Source: Bacillus sp. M6-12 (GTDB lineage: Bacteria > Bacillota > Bacilli > Bacillales > DSM-1321). From it: a stretch of DNA of 62,586 nt. The stretch's first letter is position 1; the number at the start of each line of letters is the position of its first letter. Shown here piece after piece: positions 17,247 to 26,531 of the stretch. The notes beneath the pieces were generated by a model. The model worked only from the letters and a program-made list of their open reading frames with translations, had not been told where the DNA came from and did not search any database. The position numbers and the translations under genes are program-made. The stretch lies in the NCBI RefSeq assembly GCF_002860285.1, contig NZ_PGVF01000034.1, forward strand, positions 1-62,586. Reading direction: 5' to 3'.

Positions 17247-17253
17247 CCTGGTT

Positions 17254-17805
17254 TTAATATTTCCTTTTAACAGGGATAGTTATATTCTGATAGTTTAATA
17301 CGAACCAGTCAAAAAAGCTGTTATCGTCAATATTAAAAATAGGAATGTCATAATTTTTCCTTTTTGCTTTATCCATGACTGCTGGCCAGCATAGTAAAAC
17401 TTTAATATTTTTAAGTTCATCTGCCAAAACAAAATCATCCGGACCTTTTAGAAGTATAGCTTTAGGATAAGAAAGATGCTTATAACCTTCAATCAAGATC
17501 AATTCAGGCTTAAAGAAACTGAGAAGAGCAAGCATGGCATCAATTTTGTCTGACTGTTCCAGTCTTCCGAGCAGATGGAGAGCTTCCTCTCCTTCCGCCA
17601 TTGAGACAATAGCACCGGACCGAAAGTGCTTTACAGAGTCCTTTTGTTCTTCAGCATCCGGTTCACCGCCGTGGCCATGATGCTTCAAGACAGCCGTTTT
17701 AAGTCCGGAGAAATCTAACTCTCGAATCAACTTGGAAATAACGGTTGTTTTTCCGGTATTCTGAAAGCCGACTATTTGAAATAATAAGGGAGCTACCATG
17801 GCCAT
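17254..17805 (-). CDS. mobB: Molybdopterin-guanine dinucleotide biosynthesis protein MobB
   Basis: A 183-residue P-loop GTPase-like adaptor in molybdenum cofactor maturation, thought to help MobA attach GMP to molybdopterin. The Walker A motif GFQNTGKTT lies at 13-21. Further signs are LKHHGHGGEPD, DSVKHFRSGA and ELILIEGYKHLSYPKAIL, all typical of MobB. It overlaps the end of moeA by 13 bases, so the two are co-translated. No mobA, moaA or molybdoenzyme gene lies in the window. Confidence 0.92.
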   Translation of the reverse strand: MAMVAPLLFQIVGFQNTGKTTVISKLIRELDFSGLKTAVLKHHGHGGEPDAEEQKDSVKHFRSGAIVSMAEGEEALHLLGRLEQSDKIDAMLALLSFFKPELILIEGYKHLSYPKAILLKGPDDFVLADELKNIKVLLCWPAVMDKAKRKNYDIPIFNIDDNSFFDWFVLNYQNITIPVKRKY

Positions 17806-19058
17806 TCGCTGCCGGTTTGGTCATCCAGCATCAGAATTTCCACTGTATCACCCTCTCTGAATCCACGGGTACCCCCAGGAAGCACAGCGAGGGAATTGGA
17901 TCCTGCCAGGCTCATAATAATGTTCGATTTGTCAACTCCGCTTGGTGTTACACAAAGTCTCCCGTCTTGAAAATACATTTGAGTCCTGACGAAACGGGTA
18001 AACGGGTTTGCCTTTGGAAAATCTGCTTTTAATATACCTTTTTCCTTTCGGAGGTGCGGATTTTTGCAATACAGCATCGTCCGGACGATTGGACGGACGA
18101 ACAGCTCAAATCCCACATAGCAGGCAGATGGATTTCCGGATAGGCCAAACAATAGCTTTCCATTATGCGCTGCCACAGTAGTTACACTCCCGGGGCGCAT
18201 TCCTACCTTGTTAAAAAGAACCTCAGCACCAAGCTTTGCGTAAATATCCGGCATTAAATCATAATCTCCTACTGAAACTCCTCCTGTTGTAATTAAGAGG
18301 TCAACCTTTTCTAAAGCTTGTTGAATCGCAGAAAAGCTTGCATCAAATTCATCCTTTAGCTTACCAAAGTAGATAAAATCCGCACCGGAGCGGAGAATCT
18401 GGGAAGAAATCATATAGGAGTTGCTGTTCCGTATTTTACCCGGCTGTAATGGTTCATTGACTTCTAGCAGTTCCGAGCCTGTTGCAAACAAACCGATCAC
18501 TGGTTTCTTGGCGACGGGCACAGAATCGTAGCCGAAGGTAGCCAGCATGGCTTTAATGCCAGGATTAATTATCGTTCCCTTTGAGACAAGAATGTCGCCT
18601 TCTTTTGCATCTTCACCTTTAAATGAGACATTTTCACCCTTTTTAAGTGAGCGCTTGAAGGTGATATACTTTTTGCCATTCACCTCTGATTCTGAAGTTA
18701 GCTCCAGCATTAAAACTGCATCACATTCCTCAGGCATCTGGGTGCCGGTCATGATTCTAACTGCCTGATAGGGCATTACCTGCTGATTGGGCACCATGCC
18801 CGCTCCAAGCTCTTCTATTACTTCAAATGTTAAAGGGTTGTCAGTCGAAGCATCCTTTGAATCCTCAGACCGTAACGCGAAGCCGTCGTAAGGCGCCCTG
18901 TCAAAATGCGGAACATCATGGGTGGCAGTCAGATCTTCTGCCAAATATCGGTTATCGCAATCCTCAATGGAAACAAATTCGGTTCTTCCTGGAAGCTTTT
19001 TACTCATTACTTTTTCCACTGCATCCGAAATACTTATAGGCTTCCGTCTTTCCAACAT
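17793..19058 (-). CDS. moeA: Molybdopterin molybdenumtransferase MoeA
   Basis: A 421-residue enzyme that inserts molybdate into adenylylated molybdopterin. It shows the N-terminal MoeA signature (HDVPHFDRAPYDGFALRSED, then IMTGTQMPEECDAVLMLE). The central MoCF domain has LFATGSELLE, IRNSNSYMI and TTGGVSVGDYD, followed by LFGLSGNPSACYVGFELFVRP. The domain IV end has NSLAVLPGGTRGFREGDTVEI. Length is normal. It heads a two-gene minus-strand operon with mobB. Upstream on the plus strand lies an HD-GYP remnant and no other moa genes. Confidence 0.94.
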   Translation of the reverse strand: MLERRKPISISDAVEKVMSKKLPGRTEFVSIEDCDNRYLAEDLTATHDVPHFDRAPYDGFALRSEDSKDASTDNPLTFEVIEELGAGMVPNQQVMPYQAVRIMTGTQMPEECDAVLMLELTSESEVNGKKYITFKRSLKKGENVSFKGEDAKEGDILVSKGTIINPGIKAMLATFGYDSVPVAKKPVIGLFATGSELLEVNEPLQPGKIRNSNSYMISSQILRSGADFIYFGKLKDEFDASFSAIQQALEKVDLLITTGGVSVGDYDLMPDIYAKLGAEVLFNKVGMRPGSVTTVAAHNGKLLFGLSGNPSACYVGFELFVRPIVRTMLYCKNPHLRKEKGILKADFPKANPFTRFVRTQMYFQDGRLCVTPSGVDKSNIIMSLAGSNSLAVLPGGTRGFREGDTVEILMLDDQTGSEWPW

Positions 19059-19262
19059 TTACTTCACTCCCCTATGTACTGGTAAAGAACGTTTTAAGTT
19101 GCTTACTACAAATAATATACAAACTTTATATGAAAGGACAAATATTGAAAATGAAAAACGTCACTTTATCATTTTTTTTGTGATGACAGCAGTTTTTATG
19201 AAAAAGTTTTTTCGGAAAATCTATGGCTCTCCCAGGACTTTGAAAACCTTGTGTCTTAAGAA

Positions 19263-19538
19263 GGTTTTACACCTCATGAAGCATTAGAAATGATTATGAC
19301 AAGAAGCGGAATAAAGTACCGGGAGGATCTGGCTACACTTTTTGTCCAGCAAATTTCTTTCTATCCTCCAGAAACTAAAGTGATGTTCAATAAAGGGCAG
19401 GAAGATAACTACTAATATTCAGCGTCCGTTTATAAGGCTGCTGGACACAGGGGAGGACTTTCTCTGGCTGCGCATCCAACAATGCTTGTCACAAAAGTTA
19501 TCATCGATAAAGTTACGCAAATGGAAGAAAATAGTTAA
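19263..19538 (+). pseudogene. C-terminal remnant of an HD-GYP protein
   Basis: The frame reads GFTPHEALEMIMTRSGIKYR, then EDLATLFVQQISFYPPETKV, then MFNKGQ, and meets a stop at about 19413. The adjacent frame continues NIQRPFIRLLDTGED. This is the pattern of the last 80 or so residues of HD-GYP c-di-GMP phosphodiesterases (beta-strand tail after the HD core). The catalytic HD domain itself is absent and there is a stop and frameshift, so it is a dead fragment. Confidence 0.65.
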
Positions 19539-19605
19539 ACCGTTTAGAAGGCTAAGGAACGGGTCAGCTCCCTGGCTGCCATAAATAATGACCGAAGATA
19601 ATTGG

Positions 19606-19636
19606 AAAAAAATAACACCGTTACCGATGTTATTTT
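19606..19636 (-). terminator. Terminator of yfkK
   Basis: AAAATAACA and TGTTATTTT pair around a ten-base loop with flanking A/T runs, downstream of the minus-strand DUF1128 gene. Confidence 0.65.
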
Positions 19637-19671
19637 AACTCCTTATAAATCATTATACTTAATCTTAATAA

Positions 19672-19905
19672 TTAAAGGTTCCGCAGTCGGCCCAATTCCT
19701 CTGCAATTGCCTGCATTTCATTAGGGCTGAAGTTATTTTTCCTCATGACCATGTTATATATATCATGAAGCTCTTCATACATATCAGAGTTAAAAGAGCT
19801 CGATTTGATCGCGCCAATATTCATCATTCTTAATTTTTCTTTAATTGCTTCGACCATAAACTCTACATTTTCAGGTGTATTTTTTGTTAAATCCAAGGTA
19901 TTCAT
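19672..19905 (-). CDS. yfkK: DUF1128 family protein YfkK
   Basis: A 77-residue helical soluble protein. The segments NVEFMVEAIKEKLRMMNIGA, YEELHDIYNMVMRKNNFSPN and EMQAIAEELGRLR are the full conserved pattern of DUF1128, which includes B. subtilis YfkK. Function is unknown. It lies next to yfkI- and yfkH-like genes as in B. subtilis. The start at 19905 has GAAAGGATG upstream. Confidence 0.85.
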   Translation of the reverse strand: MNTLDLTKNTPENVEFMVEAIKEKLRMMNIGAIKSSSFNSDMYEELHDIYNMVMRKNNFSPNEMQAIAEELGRLRNL

Positions 19906-20232
19906 CCTTTCATATTTTGGACAGTATTTGATTACAGCACGGTGTCCGCTTTTTCATAACATAATCTTTTCATGTTTGGCTGTGAAAAGTCAATAAATTC
20001 TCTTTTGGAAACAAAAAAACCTTCCTGTCTTTTTTATTATTCCGTTAAGAAGAGAATAGTAAAGAAAGGCATATGTTCATATTAGGATAACAAAGGAACG
20101 TTTATCTTTTCTATTCCTAATATTTAATGCCGCTTCCTGCTTCCTAAAGCCCGAAAATTTGCTTTCAGGTGCAATGGTCAATACAAGGTGCTTTCGTAAA
20201 AGGATAAAAAATTTTAAGGGAGGAAATTGATT

Positions 20233-20592
20233 ATGGCAGGGGAGTATCAACCACGGAACAAAAGCCGATTTATGCAATGGATGTTGTATGGTGCAATGGC
20301 AGGAGCTGCAATTAGCCTGCTGGATAGGAACACACGCCAGTCCATGATGCAGGGGAGCAGAAATACTGCTAGAGGGATCCAAATGGCTGTTAGGCATCCA
20401 AACAGCATTCTGAACCAGCTAAGAGAAGCCACTAGCACGCTTCGGTCTACTATCGAACAAGTATCTGATGATGTGGTTTTTATTGCTGAACAAATTAACG
20501 AAGTGAAAGATATCACTCCGCAAATGGCAGCTGTTGTTAAAGAAACAAAGGATGCTTTTACCGGTGAAGGCCACCCGCAAGTACACCATTAA
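20233..20592 (+). CDS. YfkI/YtxH-like small protein
   Basis: A 119-residue protein with a short hydrophobic segment near the N-terminus (WMLYGAMAGAAISLLD, about 16-33) followed by a long amphipathic helical tail (LREATSTLRSTIEQVSDDVVFIAEQINEVKDITPQ). The layout resembles YtxH-domain proteins, and the position just before the YihY gene matches yfkI of B. subtilis, but I cannot confirm orthology. The ATG at 20233 has GGGAGG nine bases upstream; an in-frame TTG six bases earlier is less well placed. Confidence 0.65.
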   Translation: MAGEYQPRNKSRFMQWMLYGAMAGAAISLLDRNTRQSMMQGSRNTARGIQMAVRHPNSILNQLREATSTLRSTIEQVSDDVVFIAEQINEVKDITPQMAAVVKETKDAFTGEGHPQVHH

Positions 20593-20661
20593 CACTTGGA
20601 TATTTGAAAAGAAACTCAGCTGCGCTATTTTATAAATTGAGGCAGTTCCAGAGGTATTGAT

Positions 20662-21471
20662 ATGACACTTGTGACTGAATTGATAAGAAGGATACATGAA
20701 GACGATGTGTGGGGCATGGCAGCACAGCTTGCGTATTTTTTCCTCTTATCCCTGTTTCCTTTGTTGCTTTTTTTAGTAACCTTACTGCCTTACCTGCCCA
20801 TTTCACCAGAAGATATTTTGGCTGTAATCAGGGAATATGCTCCCGAGGATTCAATGAAGCTAATTGAACATAACCTCGGCGAAATCATGAATCAGAATGG
20901 CAGGTTGCTCTCATTTGGTGCCATCGCTACCATCTGGTCTGCCTCAAACGGGCTTGCATCAATTGTCAAAGCCTTTAATAAGGCTTATGACGTAAAGGAA
21001 AGCAGGCACTTTCTGTTGGCCAGGGCGATGTCAATTTTACTGACCTTTGCCATGGTTTTTGTGTTTGTAATAGCTCTGCTATTGCCAGTGTTCGGTATGC
21101 AAATTGGTGTATTCCTCACTTCCGCCTATGGCTTTACTGATGAATTCCTCCAAATTTGGAATGCCATGCGATGGCTCATTTCTTTTATGCTTTTGTTCAT
21201 GGTATTTACAGTACTGTACTGGATTGCGCCAAATGTAAAACAAAAGTGCCGCCATGTGCTTCCGGGTGCGGCTTTTGCATCAGTTGGCTGGAACTTTGTT
21301 TCATTGGCATTCGCGTATTATGTAGAGAGCTACGGGAACTATTCAGCTACGTACGGAAGCATTGGGGGAGTCATTGTACTGATGATCTGGTTTTATCTGC
21401 TAGGGATCATCATTATCTTTGGCGGTGAAATCAATGCGATGTCAAGTGCCCGAAGGAACCCAAATTGTTAA
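20662..21471 (+). CDS. yfkH: YihY/virulence factor BrkB family membrane protein
   Basis: A 269-residue protein with six membrane helices. The family signature is clear: DDVWGMAAQLAYFFLLSLFPLLLFL near the start, IATIWSASNGLASIVKAFNKAYDV in the middle, and YGNYSATYGSIGGVIVLMIWFYLLGIIIIFGGEINA at the end. The family was once annotated as ribonuclease BN in error; its real role is unknown, possibly in envelope transport. It lies 69 bases behind the YfkI-like gene in the yfk order, and a strong terminator follows. Confidence 0.9.
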   Translation: MTLVTELIRRIHEDDVWGMAAQLAYFFLLSLFPLLLFLVTLLPYLPISPEDILAVIREYAPEDSMKLIEHNLGEIMNQNGRLLSFGAIATIWSASNGLASIVKAFNKAYDVKESRHFLLARAMSILLTFAMVFVFVIALLLPVFGMQIGVFLTSAYGFTDEFLQIWNAMRWLISFMLLFMVFTVLYWIAPNVKQKCRHVLPGAAFASVGWNFVSLAFAYYVESYGNYSATYGSIGGVIVLMIWFYLLGIIIIFGGEINAMSSARRNPNC

Positions 21472-21483
21472 TCTAAACAAAGC

Positions 21484-21520
21484 AAAAAACCTTGCCGATT
21501 TGTGAAGGCAAGGTTTTTTT
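21484..21520 (+). terminator. Terminator of yfkH
   Basis: AAAACCTTGCC and GGCAAGGTTTTTTT pair around a ten-base loop. Confidence 0.85.
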
Positions 21521-21540
21521 ATAAAAAGCTCTGTTAAACT

Positions 21541-21690
21541 TGGCTGGTACTCTCTAGTCGCCCGGCATCCTCCTTGGTCCGCTTTTCCCGCAGGACATTG
21601 AATTGGCTTCCTTGAAAAAAAACATACGAAGGAAATGCGAAGCATATTCGAGGTGTCCGCACCTTCCGCTCCAATCAACATAGTGTCAAA
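21541..21690. repeat. Degenerate copy of a dispersed Bacillus intergenic repeat
   Basis: On the minus strand the block starts GTTGATTGGAGCGGAAGGTG, continues with TCCTGCGGGAAAAGCGGACC and has a GC-rich core. This matches my recollection of a common intergenic repeat of Bacillus genomes that begins GTTGATTGGAGCGGAAGG and carries CTCCTGCGGG. This copy is diverged. It lies between yfkH and the P-type ATPase gene, a junction that is not in the standard yfk order. Confidence 0.6.
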
Positions 21691-21724
21691 ATCACCAATG
21701 AACTTAACATAGCCTAATGCATAA

Positions 21725-23653
21725 TTAATTTCTTAAAAGGCGAAGGCTGTTTAAAATAACTAAAATGGTACTTCCTTCATGGCCAATGACTCCGTAGGGG
21801 AGATCTAAAAATTGCAAAAAGTTTGAGGCAATTAAAAACATAATGACAGAAATGGAGAAAATAACATTTTGCTTGATGATTGTGTTCATTTTTTTAGAAA
21901 GCCTGATTGCTTCCGCAATTTTTGGCAGATCATTTTTCATCAATACCACGTCTGCCGTTTCAAGGGCTACGTCGGTTCCTTCACCCATTGCGATTCCGAC
22001 AGAGGCAGTAGCCAGTGCAGGGGCGTCATTAATTCCATCTCCAACCATAGCGGTTGTACCGTAAAGATCATTTAGTTTCTTTATCTCGGAGACTTTTGTT
22101 TCCGGAAGACATTCTGCTATATATGAATCAATATGGCTTTCCCCAGCGATTACATTGGCCGTCTTTTCACTGTCTCCAGTCAGCATGACAGTATAGACAC
22201 CCTCGCGTTTTAACTCTTCTATTGCTGTTATCGTCTCATCCCGTACGACATCTTTTAAAGTAATGATTCCGGCAATGCCTTTTTCATCTTTGGCATATAC
22301 GATTGTTTTTCCTTCAGCGGCAAAGGCAGCAGCAATTCCGTCTCTAAATTCGGCTGCTTCTTCTTGCCCGACAAAACCAGCCTTGCCAACCTTCCATTTT
22401 ACTCCATCAATTAAGGCCTGGACGCCCCATCCGGAAATATCCTCCATGCTGTCTGGCTTTATGGGAGTAATGGAAGCATGTGATTTTGCGTAACGAACAA
22501 TAGAATTAGCCAGCGGATGATTTGAATAATTTTCTATGGAAGCAACGTGGTAAAGAAAAGCTTCTTCGCTCATACCATCACGGACTACAATATTTGTAAC
22601 TTCCGGTTTACCTTTTGTTAGTGTTCCTGTTTTATCAAGGGCAATTGCCTTTAAATGGCCCAGATTCTCTAAATGTACCCCGCCTTTAAATAAAATACCG
22701 TGACGGGCACCATTGGAGATCGCAGAGAGTGTTGCAGGCATTATGGATGCTACAAGGGCGCATGGGGAAGCTACAACGAGCAAAATCATGGCCCTGTAGA
22801 AAGTTTCTGTCCAGCTCCATCCGAGCAGAAAATGGGGGAGGAACATCATCAGAAAGACTACTGAAAGGACAACCTTTACATAGGTTCCTTCAAATCGTTC
22901 AATAAATTGCTGTGAAGGAGATTTCTCGCTTTGAGCCGACTGGACCAGGGCGATAATCTTTTGAAAAAGCGTTTCGCTGCTTGGTTTTGTAATCCGGACG
23001 ATGATGCTGCCTCGTAAATTTACCGTACCAGCAAAGACCTCATCTTGTTCCTTTTTGATTACAGGTATCGATTCACCGGTAATTGCGGCTTCATCGAGGT
23101 TCGTCTGGCCTTCCTTTATCATTCCATCAGAAGGTACTCTTTCTCCCGGTTTTACCAAGATCAGATCACCTACCTGAAGGCTGGAGACAGCGACTCTTGC
23201 TTCTGTGCCGTCCGCATTAAGGAGAAGCGCCTCCTCTGGCTGAAGGTCCATCAGTGCAGATATTTCCTTATGGCTTTTATTCATGGTATAAGTCTCTAAT
23301 GCTCCGCTCACAGCAAAAATAAAAATTAAAACGGCGCCTTCAGTCCAATATCCTATAATGGCTGACCCGATTGCCGCCAGTATCATCAGCATTTCAACAT
23401 TTAACTCTTTATTTTCAATTGTTTCTTCGATGCCTTCTTTAGCTTTTGCATATCCCCCAATGATAAAGGCCAGCAGATAGGCTGCGATGGAAGGAGAATC
23501 TAAACCATTTTTTGAGAGAAGCCAGCCAGCAAGAATCAGCAGCCCGCTTAAAAGGGCAGCAATTAGTTCGATATGGGGAAGAATCTTTGAAACCAATGAT
23601 TCATTGTTAACCGATGGCTTAGTCTTATTTAAGGCGTTTACACCTGCGCTCAT
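21725..23653 (-). CDS. Heavy-metal P1B-type ATPase, ZosA-like
   Basis: A 642-residue metal-transporting ATPase. It has membrane helices at about 26-70 and 90-120 and TGES at 192-195 (actuator). The ion-binding SPC motif is at 296-298 in the sixth helix, the phosphorylated Asp340 in DKTGTLTKG, the P1B-specific His-Pro in SNHPLA (about 379), and GDGIND at 538-543. It lacks an N-terminal heavy-metal-associated (CxxC) domain. Size and the absence of that domain fit zinc/cadmium-type exporters or B. subtilis ZosA (zinc uptake). Substrate cannot be settled from sequence. It interrupts the yfk gene order, so it was probably inserted there. Confidence 0.88.
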   Translation of the reverse strand: MSAGVNALNKTKPSVNNESLVSKILPHIELIAALLSGLLILAGWLLSKNGLDSPSIAAYLLAFIIGGYAKAKEGIEETIENKELNVEMLMILAAIGSAIIGYWTEGAVLIFIFAVSGALETYTMNKSHKEISALMDLQPEEALLLNADGTEARVAVSSLQVGDLILVKPGERVPSDGMIKEGQTNLDEAAITGESIPVIKKEQDEVFAGTVNLRGSIIVRITKPSSETLFQKIIALVQSAQSEKSPSQQFIERFEGTYVKVVLSVVFLMMFLPHFLLGWSWTETFYRAMILLVVASPCALVASIMPATLSAISNGARHGILFKGGVHLENLGHLKAIALDKTGTLTKGKPEVTNIVVRDGMSEEAFLYHVASIENYSNHPLANSIVRYAKSHASITPIKPDSMEDISGWGVQALIDGVKWKVGKAGFVGQEEAAEFRDGIAAAFAAEGKTIVYAKDEKGIAGIITLKDVVRDETITAIEELKREGVYTVMLTGDSEKTANVIAGESHIDSYIAECLPETKVSEIKKLNDLYGTTAMVGDGINDAPALATASVGIAMGEGTDVALETADVVLMKNDLPKIAEAIRLSKKMNTIIKQNVIFSISVIMFLIASNFLQFLDLPYGVIGHEGSTILVILNSLRLLRN

Positions 23654-23763
23654 TTTTTACCCCTCCTATAAGCTGTTATTTCCCGAAAAGTTAACTAGCT
23701 AATCGGTTTTTAAACTACTGAAATAATCTTTAAATGAGAAAGATATTCAAAGTCATTACCCTT

Positions 23764-23802
23764 AAAAAAGACGAAAGCTGCCATCGATTAAACGATGACA
23801 GC
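23764..23802 (-). terminator. Terminator of the MFS gene
   Basis: On the minus strand GCTGTCATCG and CGATGGCAGC pair around TTTAAT, followed by TTTCGTCTTTTTT. It lies downstream of yfkF and upstream of the P-type ATPase gene. Confidence 0.7.
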
Positions 23803-23926
23803 ATGATCCAAGTTTCTGCAACCTGATTAGTGCTACTTTTATTCTTTAGAAACATCCTATCATATAAGATATGATAAAGGAAGCAATTTGCTGCAGTTAT
23901 ATATTAAGCAGCTGGTTCTTTTTTGT

Positions 23927-25093
23927 TCAGGATTTCAAAGCTGGTTTCTTCTCTTTAAAGGCTGCCAGCGCCAGGAACACGGCCAGCATCATTGTGCTAA
24001 TTACATAGAAAAAGCTTGCGCCCGATAATAATTCAATGGCCAGCCCCCCGATAAAAGGACCTGAGATGCTTCCAAAACTGAAAAATATCCCGCAGGCGAG
24101 ATTTCCTGTTGGAAGCAGGCTGTTGGGTACTAAATCAGCCATATAACTGATGCCGAGAGAAAAAGTAGATCCAACCATCATACCAGCTAAAAGGAAGCAA
24201 ACAAAAAGTCCAACGGTTGATTCCTGGTAAACACCAGCTGCCGTGAATAATACAAAACCTGATAGCATGATAATAAGCAGGATATTTCTTCTTCCAAACT
24301 TATCACTGAGAACACCAAGCGGAAGCTGTGAAAGAATACTTCCCCCGGCAAACGCTGGCAAAAGAATGGAAACTGTATTTACATCAATTCCTGACCGAAG
24401 AGCATAAACGGGAAAATTGCCGTTTAAGGATGCTTCCAAAAATCCATAGCAGAAAGGAGGAAGGAAGGCTACCCAGGCAAATTTAAAAACCTTTGTAAAT
24501 CTTGCGATAGTCCCTCTAAAGGAAGCTGTTTCAAGACCCTGGTCAGGCAGTTCGTTCTTAATTAGGAACATGGCAAGCCAAACTGTGAGGGAGATCGCGG
24601 ATGAAACTATAAATGGCAAAGACTCATTGGTCTCCGCAAACCTTGTCATCAATGGCCCAACAGCAAACCCAAGACCAAAGAACAGTCCGTAGATTGAGAT
24701 GTTTCGTCCGCGCCGATGCTGTGGAGAAGAGGCTGTAATCCATGTCTGAGTGGCAAAATGAAGCATATGGTCGCCAATCCCTATGATCAGTCTCAGAATG
24801 AACCAAAACCAGAATGACTTCCATACCGGAAATAACGCCAGTGAAATGATGACCGCCAGACCGCCAGCCAGGATGAGCGGTTTATAGCCAAAGCGCCTGA
24901 GCGGGACCTCCATGAACGGGGAAGCGAACAAAATCCCTACATAAAGTGCGGTGGCATGAAGACCATTTAAAGAAGAACTTAATCCGTCATTCTCAAATAT
25001 AATGGCAATCGTGGGCAACAGCATTCCCTGGGAAAAGCCTGAAATTCCAACAATACTGACTAAAACCCAAAAGCGCAAAATTGAATAATTCAT
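23927..25093 (-). CDS. yfkF: Major facilitator superfamily transporter YfkF
   Basis: A 388-residue integral membrane protein with twelve predicted helices and MFS loop motifs: the loop 8-9 motif LGVLSDKFGRRNIL and the loop 2-3 equivalent PLRRFGYKPLILAGG. GIGDHMLHFATQTWITASSP in helix 4 is typical of drug-efflux-like MFS members. Substrate is unknown. Position next to chaA matches yfkF in B. subtilis. The start at 25093 has a weak GGAGAAAC site. Transcription diverges from chaA. Confidence 0.85.
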   Translation of the reverse strand: MNYSILRFWVLVSIVGISGFSQGMLLPTIAIIFENDGLSSSLNGLHATALYVGILFASPFMEVPLRRFGYKPLILAGGLAVIISLALFPVWKSFWFWFILRLIIGIGDHMLHFATQTWITASSPQHRRGRNISIYGLFFGLGFAVGPLMTRFAETNESLPFIVSSAISLTVWLAMFLIKNELPDQGLETASFRGTIARFTKVFKFAWVAFLPPFCYGFLEASLNGNFPVYALRSGIDVNTVSILLPAFAGGSILSQLPLGVLSDKFGRRNILLIIMLSGFVLFTAAGVYQESTVGLFVCFLLAGMMVGSTFSLGISYMADLVPNSLLPTGNLACGIFFSFGSISGPFIGGLAIELLSGASFFYVISTMMLAVFLALAAFKEKKPALKS

Positions 25094-25400
25094 AGCAGTT
25101 TCTCCTGTTTTTCGATAGCTTGCAGGAAAGAGAAAGTTAAATTATACTTACCTTTCCATAATAATGCAGATGTAGAAATTGAAATACGTGACTCCAAATC
25201 AGCGGTGTTTAATGGACGATTCTTTAAAAATGGCTGAGCGACCTTTAGGTTTAGCCTTTTTAAAAACTTGCCAGCTGGGCTAGTATTCTAGTTGATGATA
25301 CCTTTAGTCTGGAGGATTAGGCAATAGTCAAATGAGGTATAGGTCATCATATCCTCAAAACGGGGGAACAATAAGTGAAAAGAGAGTTGAGGGATGTTTT
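25094..25400. other. Divergent promoter region of yfkF and chaA
   Basis: No gene or clear operator is seen. An in-frame extension of chaA reaches back to 25332 but lacks a ribosome site. GAGGGATG near 25390 serves chaA. Confidence 0.5.
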
Positions 25401-26462
25401 ATGGTAAATAAGCTATTTTTAATTTTTGTATTGGCAGGTGTGCCCTTATCTGTCGCAGGTTCTTTAATGCATTGGCCAAGTGTGCTTATGTTTGTCATTT
25501 ACTGCCTGACAATTGTGGCACTTGCCAGTTTTATGGGGCGTGCTACTGAAAGTCTGGCAGTTGTAATGGGTCCAAGGATAGGCGGGCTATTGAATGCAAC
25601 ATTCGGCAATGCAGTTGAGCTTATCATTTCTATTTTTGCTTTAAAGGCCGGACTGATTGAAGTTGTGCTAGCTTCTTTAACAGGGTCTGTGATTGGAAAC
25701 CTGCTGCTTGTAGGCGGCCTTTCCTTTTTCATAGGAGGATTAAAATTCAAAAGGCAGAAGTTCAATATATATGATGCAAGGCACAATGCAGGTTTGCTCA
25801 TGTTTGGTGTTGTAGTAGCTTTTGTTATACCGGAAGTGTTTTCCCAAACAATGAATGAATCAAAAACCATATCATTAAGTGTTGGTATTTCAGTTATTTT
25901 AATTGCATTGTATTTGTCTGCGTTGTTCTTTAAGCTGGTTTCCCATCGAGGGGTTTATCAGCATGATGAAGGCGGCAGCGGAGATCACCATGAAGAAGAA
26001 CCGGAATGGAACAAGAAGACAGCACTTGCTATTTTGGCAGTCGCTACTGTAGCCGTTGCCTATGTATCCGAAAATCTGGTTCATACATTTCATGAAGTTG
26101 GTGAAGCATTTGGATGGACTGAACTATTTATTGGAGTAATTGTAGTGGCGATAGTGGGGAATGCTGCTGAGCATGCTTCTGCTATTATCATGGCATATAA
26201 GAATAAAATGGATATTGCTGTAGAAATTGCAGTGGGATCAACGCTTCAGATTGCAATGTTCGTTGCTCCAGTATTAGTTTTGATATCTCTGCTATTCCCA
26301 ACGGCTATGCCTCTCGTATTCACAATCCCTGAACTAATCGCAATGGTTTCATCTGTATTATTAATCATCGTCATTTCCAATGATGGAGAAACGAACTGGT
26401 TTGAAGGATTAACCCTTCTTGCGGCTTACTTTATTATGGGAATTGGCTTTTATCTAATCTGA
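25401..26462 (+). CDS. chaA: Calcium/proton antiporter ChaA (YfkE)
   Basis: A 353-residue CaCA-family exchanger with eleven predicted helices that exports calcium in exchange for protons. The two alpha-repeat signatures are present: NATFGNAVELIISIFALKAG (about 68-88) and GNAAEHASAIIMAYKNKMDI (about 252-272). A His/Glu-rich loop (DEGGSGDHHEEEPEW) separates the halves. Length equals B. subtilis YfkE (351), which has been crystallised. The ATG at 25401 follows GAGGGATG and starts MVNKLFL, right before the first helix. Transcribed divergently from yfkF, with its own terminator. Confidence 0.92.
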   Translation: MVNKLFLIFVLAGVPLSVAGSLMHWPSVLMFVIYCLTIVALASFMGRATESLAVVMGPRIGGLLNATFGNAVELIISIFALKAGLIEVVLASLTGSVIGNLLLVGGLSFFIGGLKFKRQKFNIYDARHNAGLLMFGVVVAFVIPEVFSQTMNESKTISLSVGISVILIALYLSALFFKLVSHRGVYQHDEGGSGDHHEEEPEWNKKTALAILAVATVAVAYVSENLVHTFHEVGEAFGWTELFIGVIVVAIVGNAAEHASAIIMAYKNKMDIAVEIAVGSTLQIAMFVAPVLVLISLLFPTAMPLVFTIPELIAMVSSVLLIIVISNDGETNWFEGLTLLAAYFIMGIGFYLI

Positions 26463-26491
26463 TTAAACAGCTAAGACTTAATTCACCAACT

Positions 26492-26531
26492 AAAAAATGA
26501 CTCTGCATATTGTATTTGCAGAGTCATTTTT
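26492..26531 (+). terminator. Terminator of chaA
   Basis: AAAATGACTCTGCA and TTGCAGAGTCATTTTT form a long stem. Confidence 0.85.
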
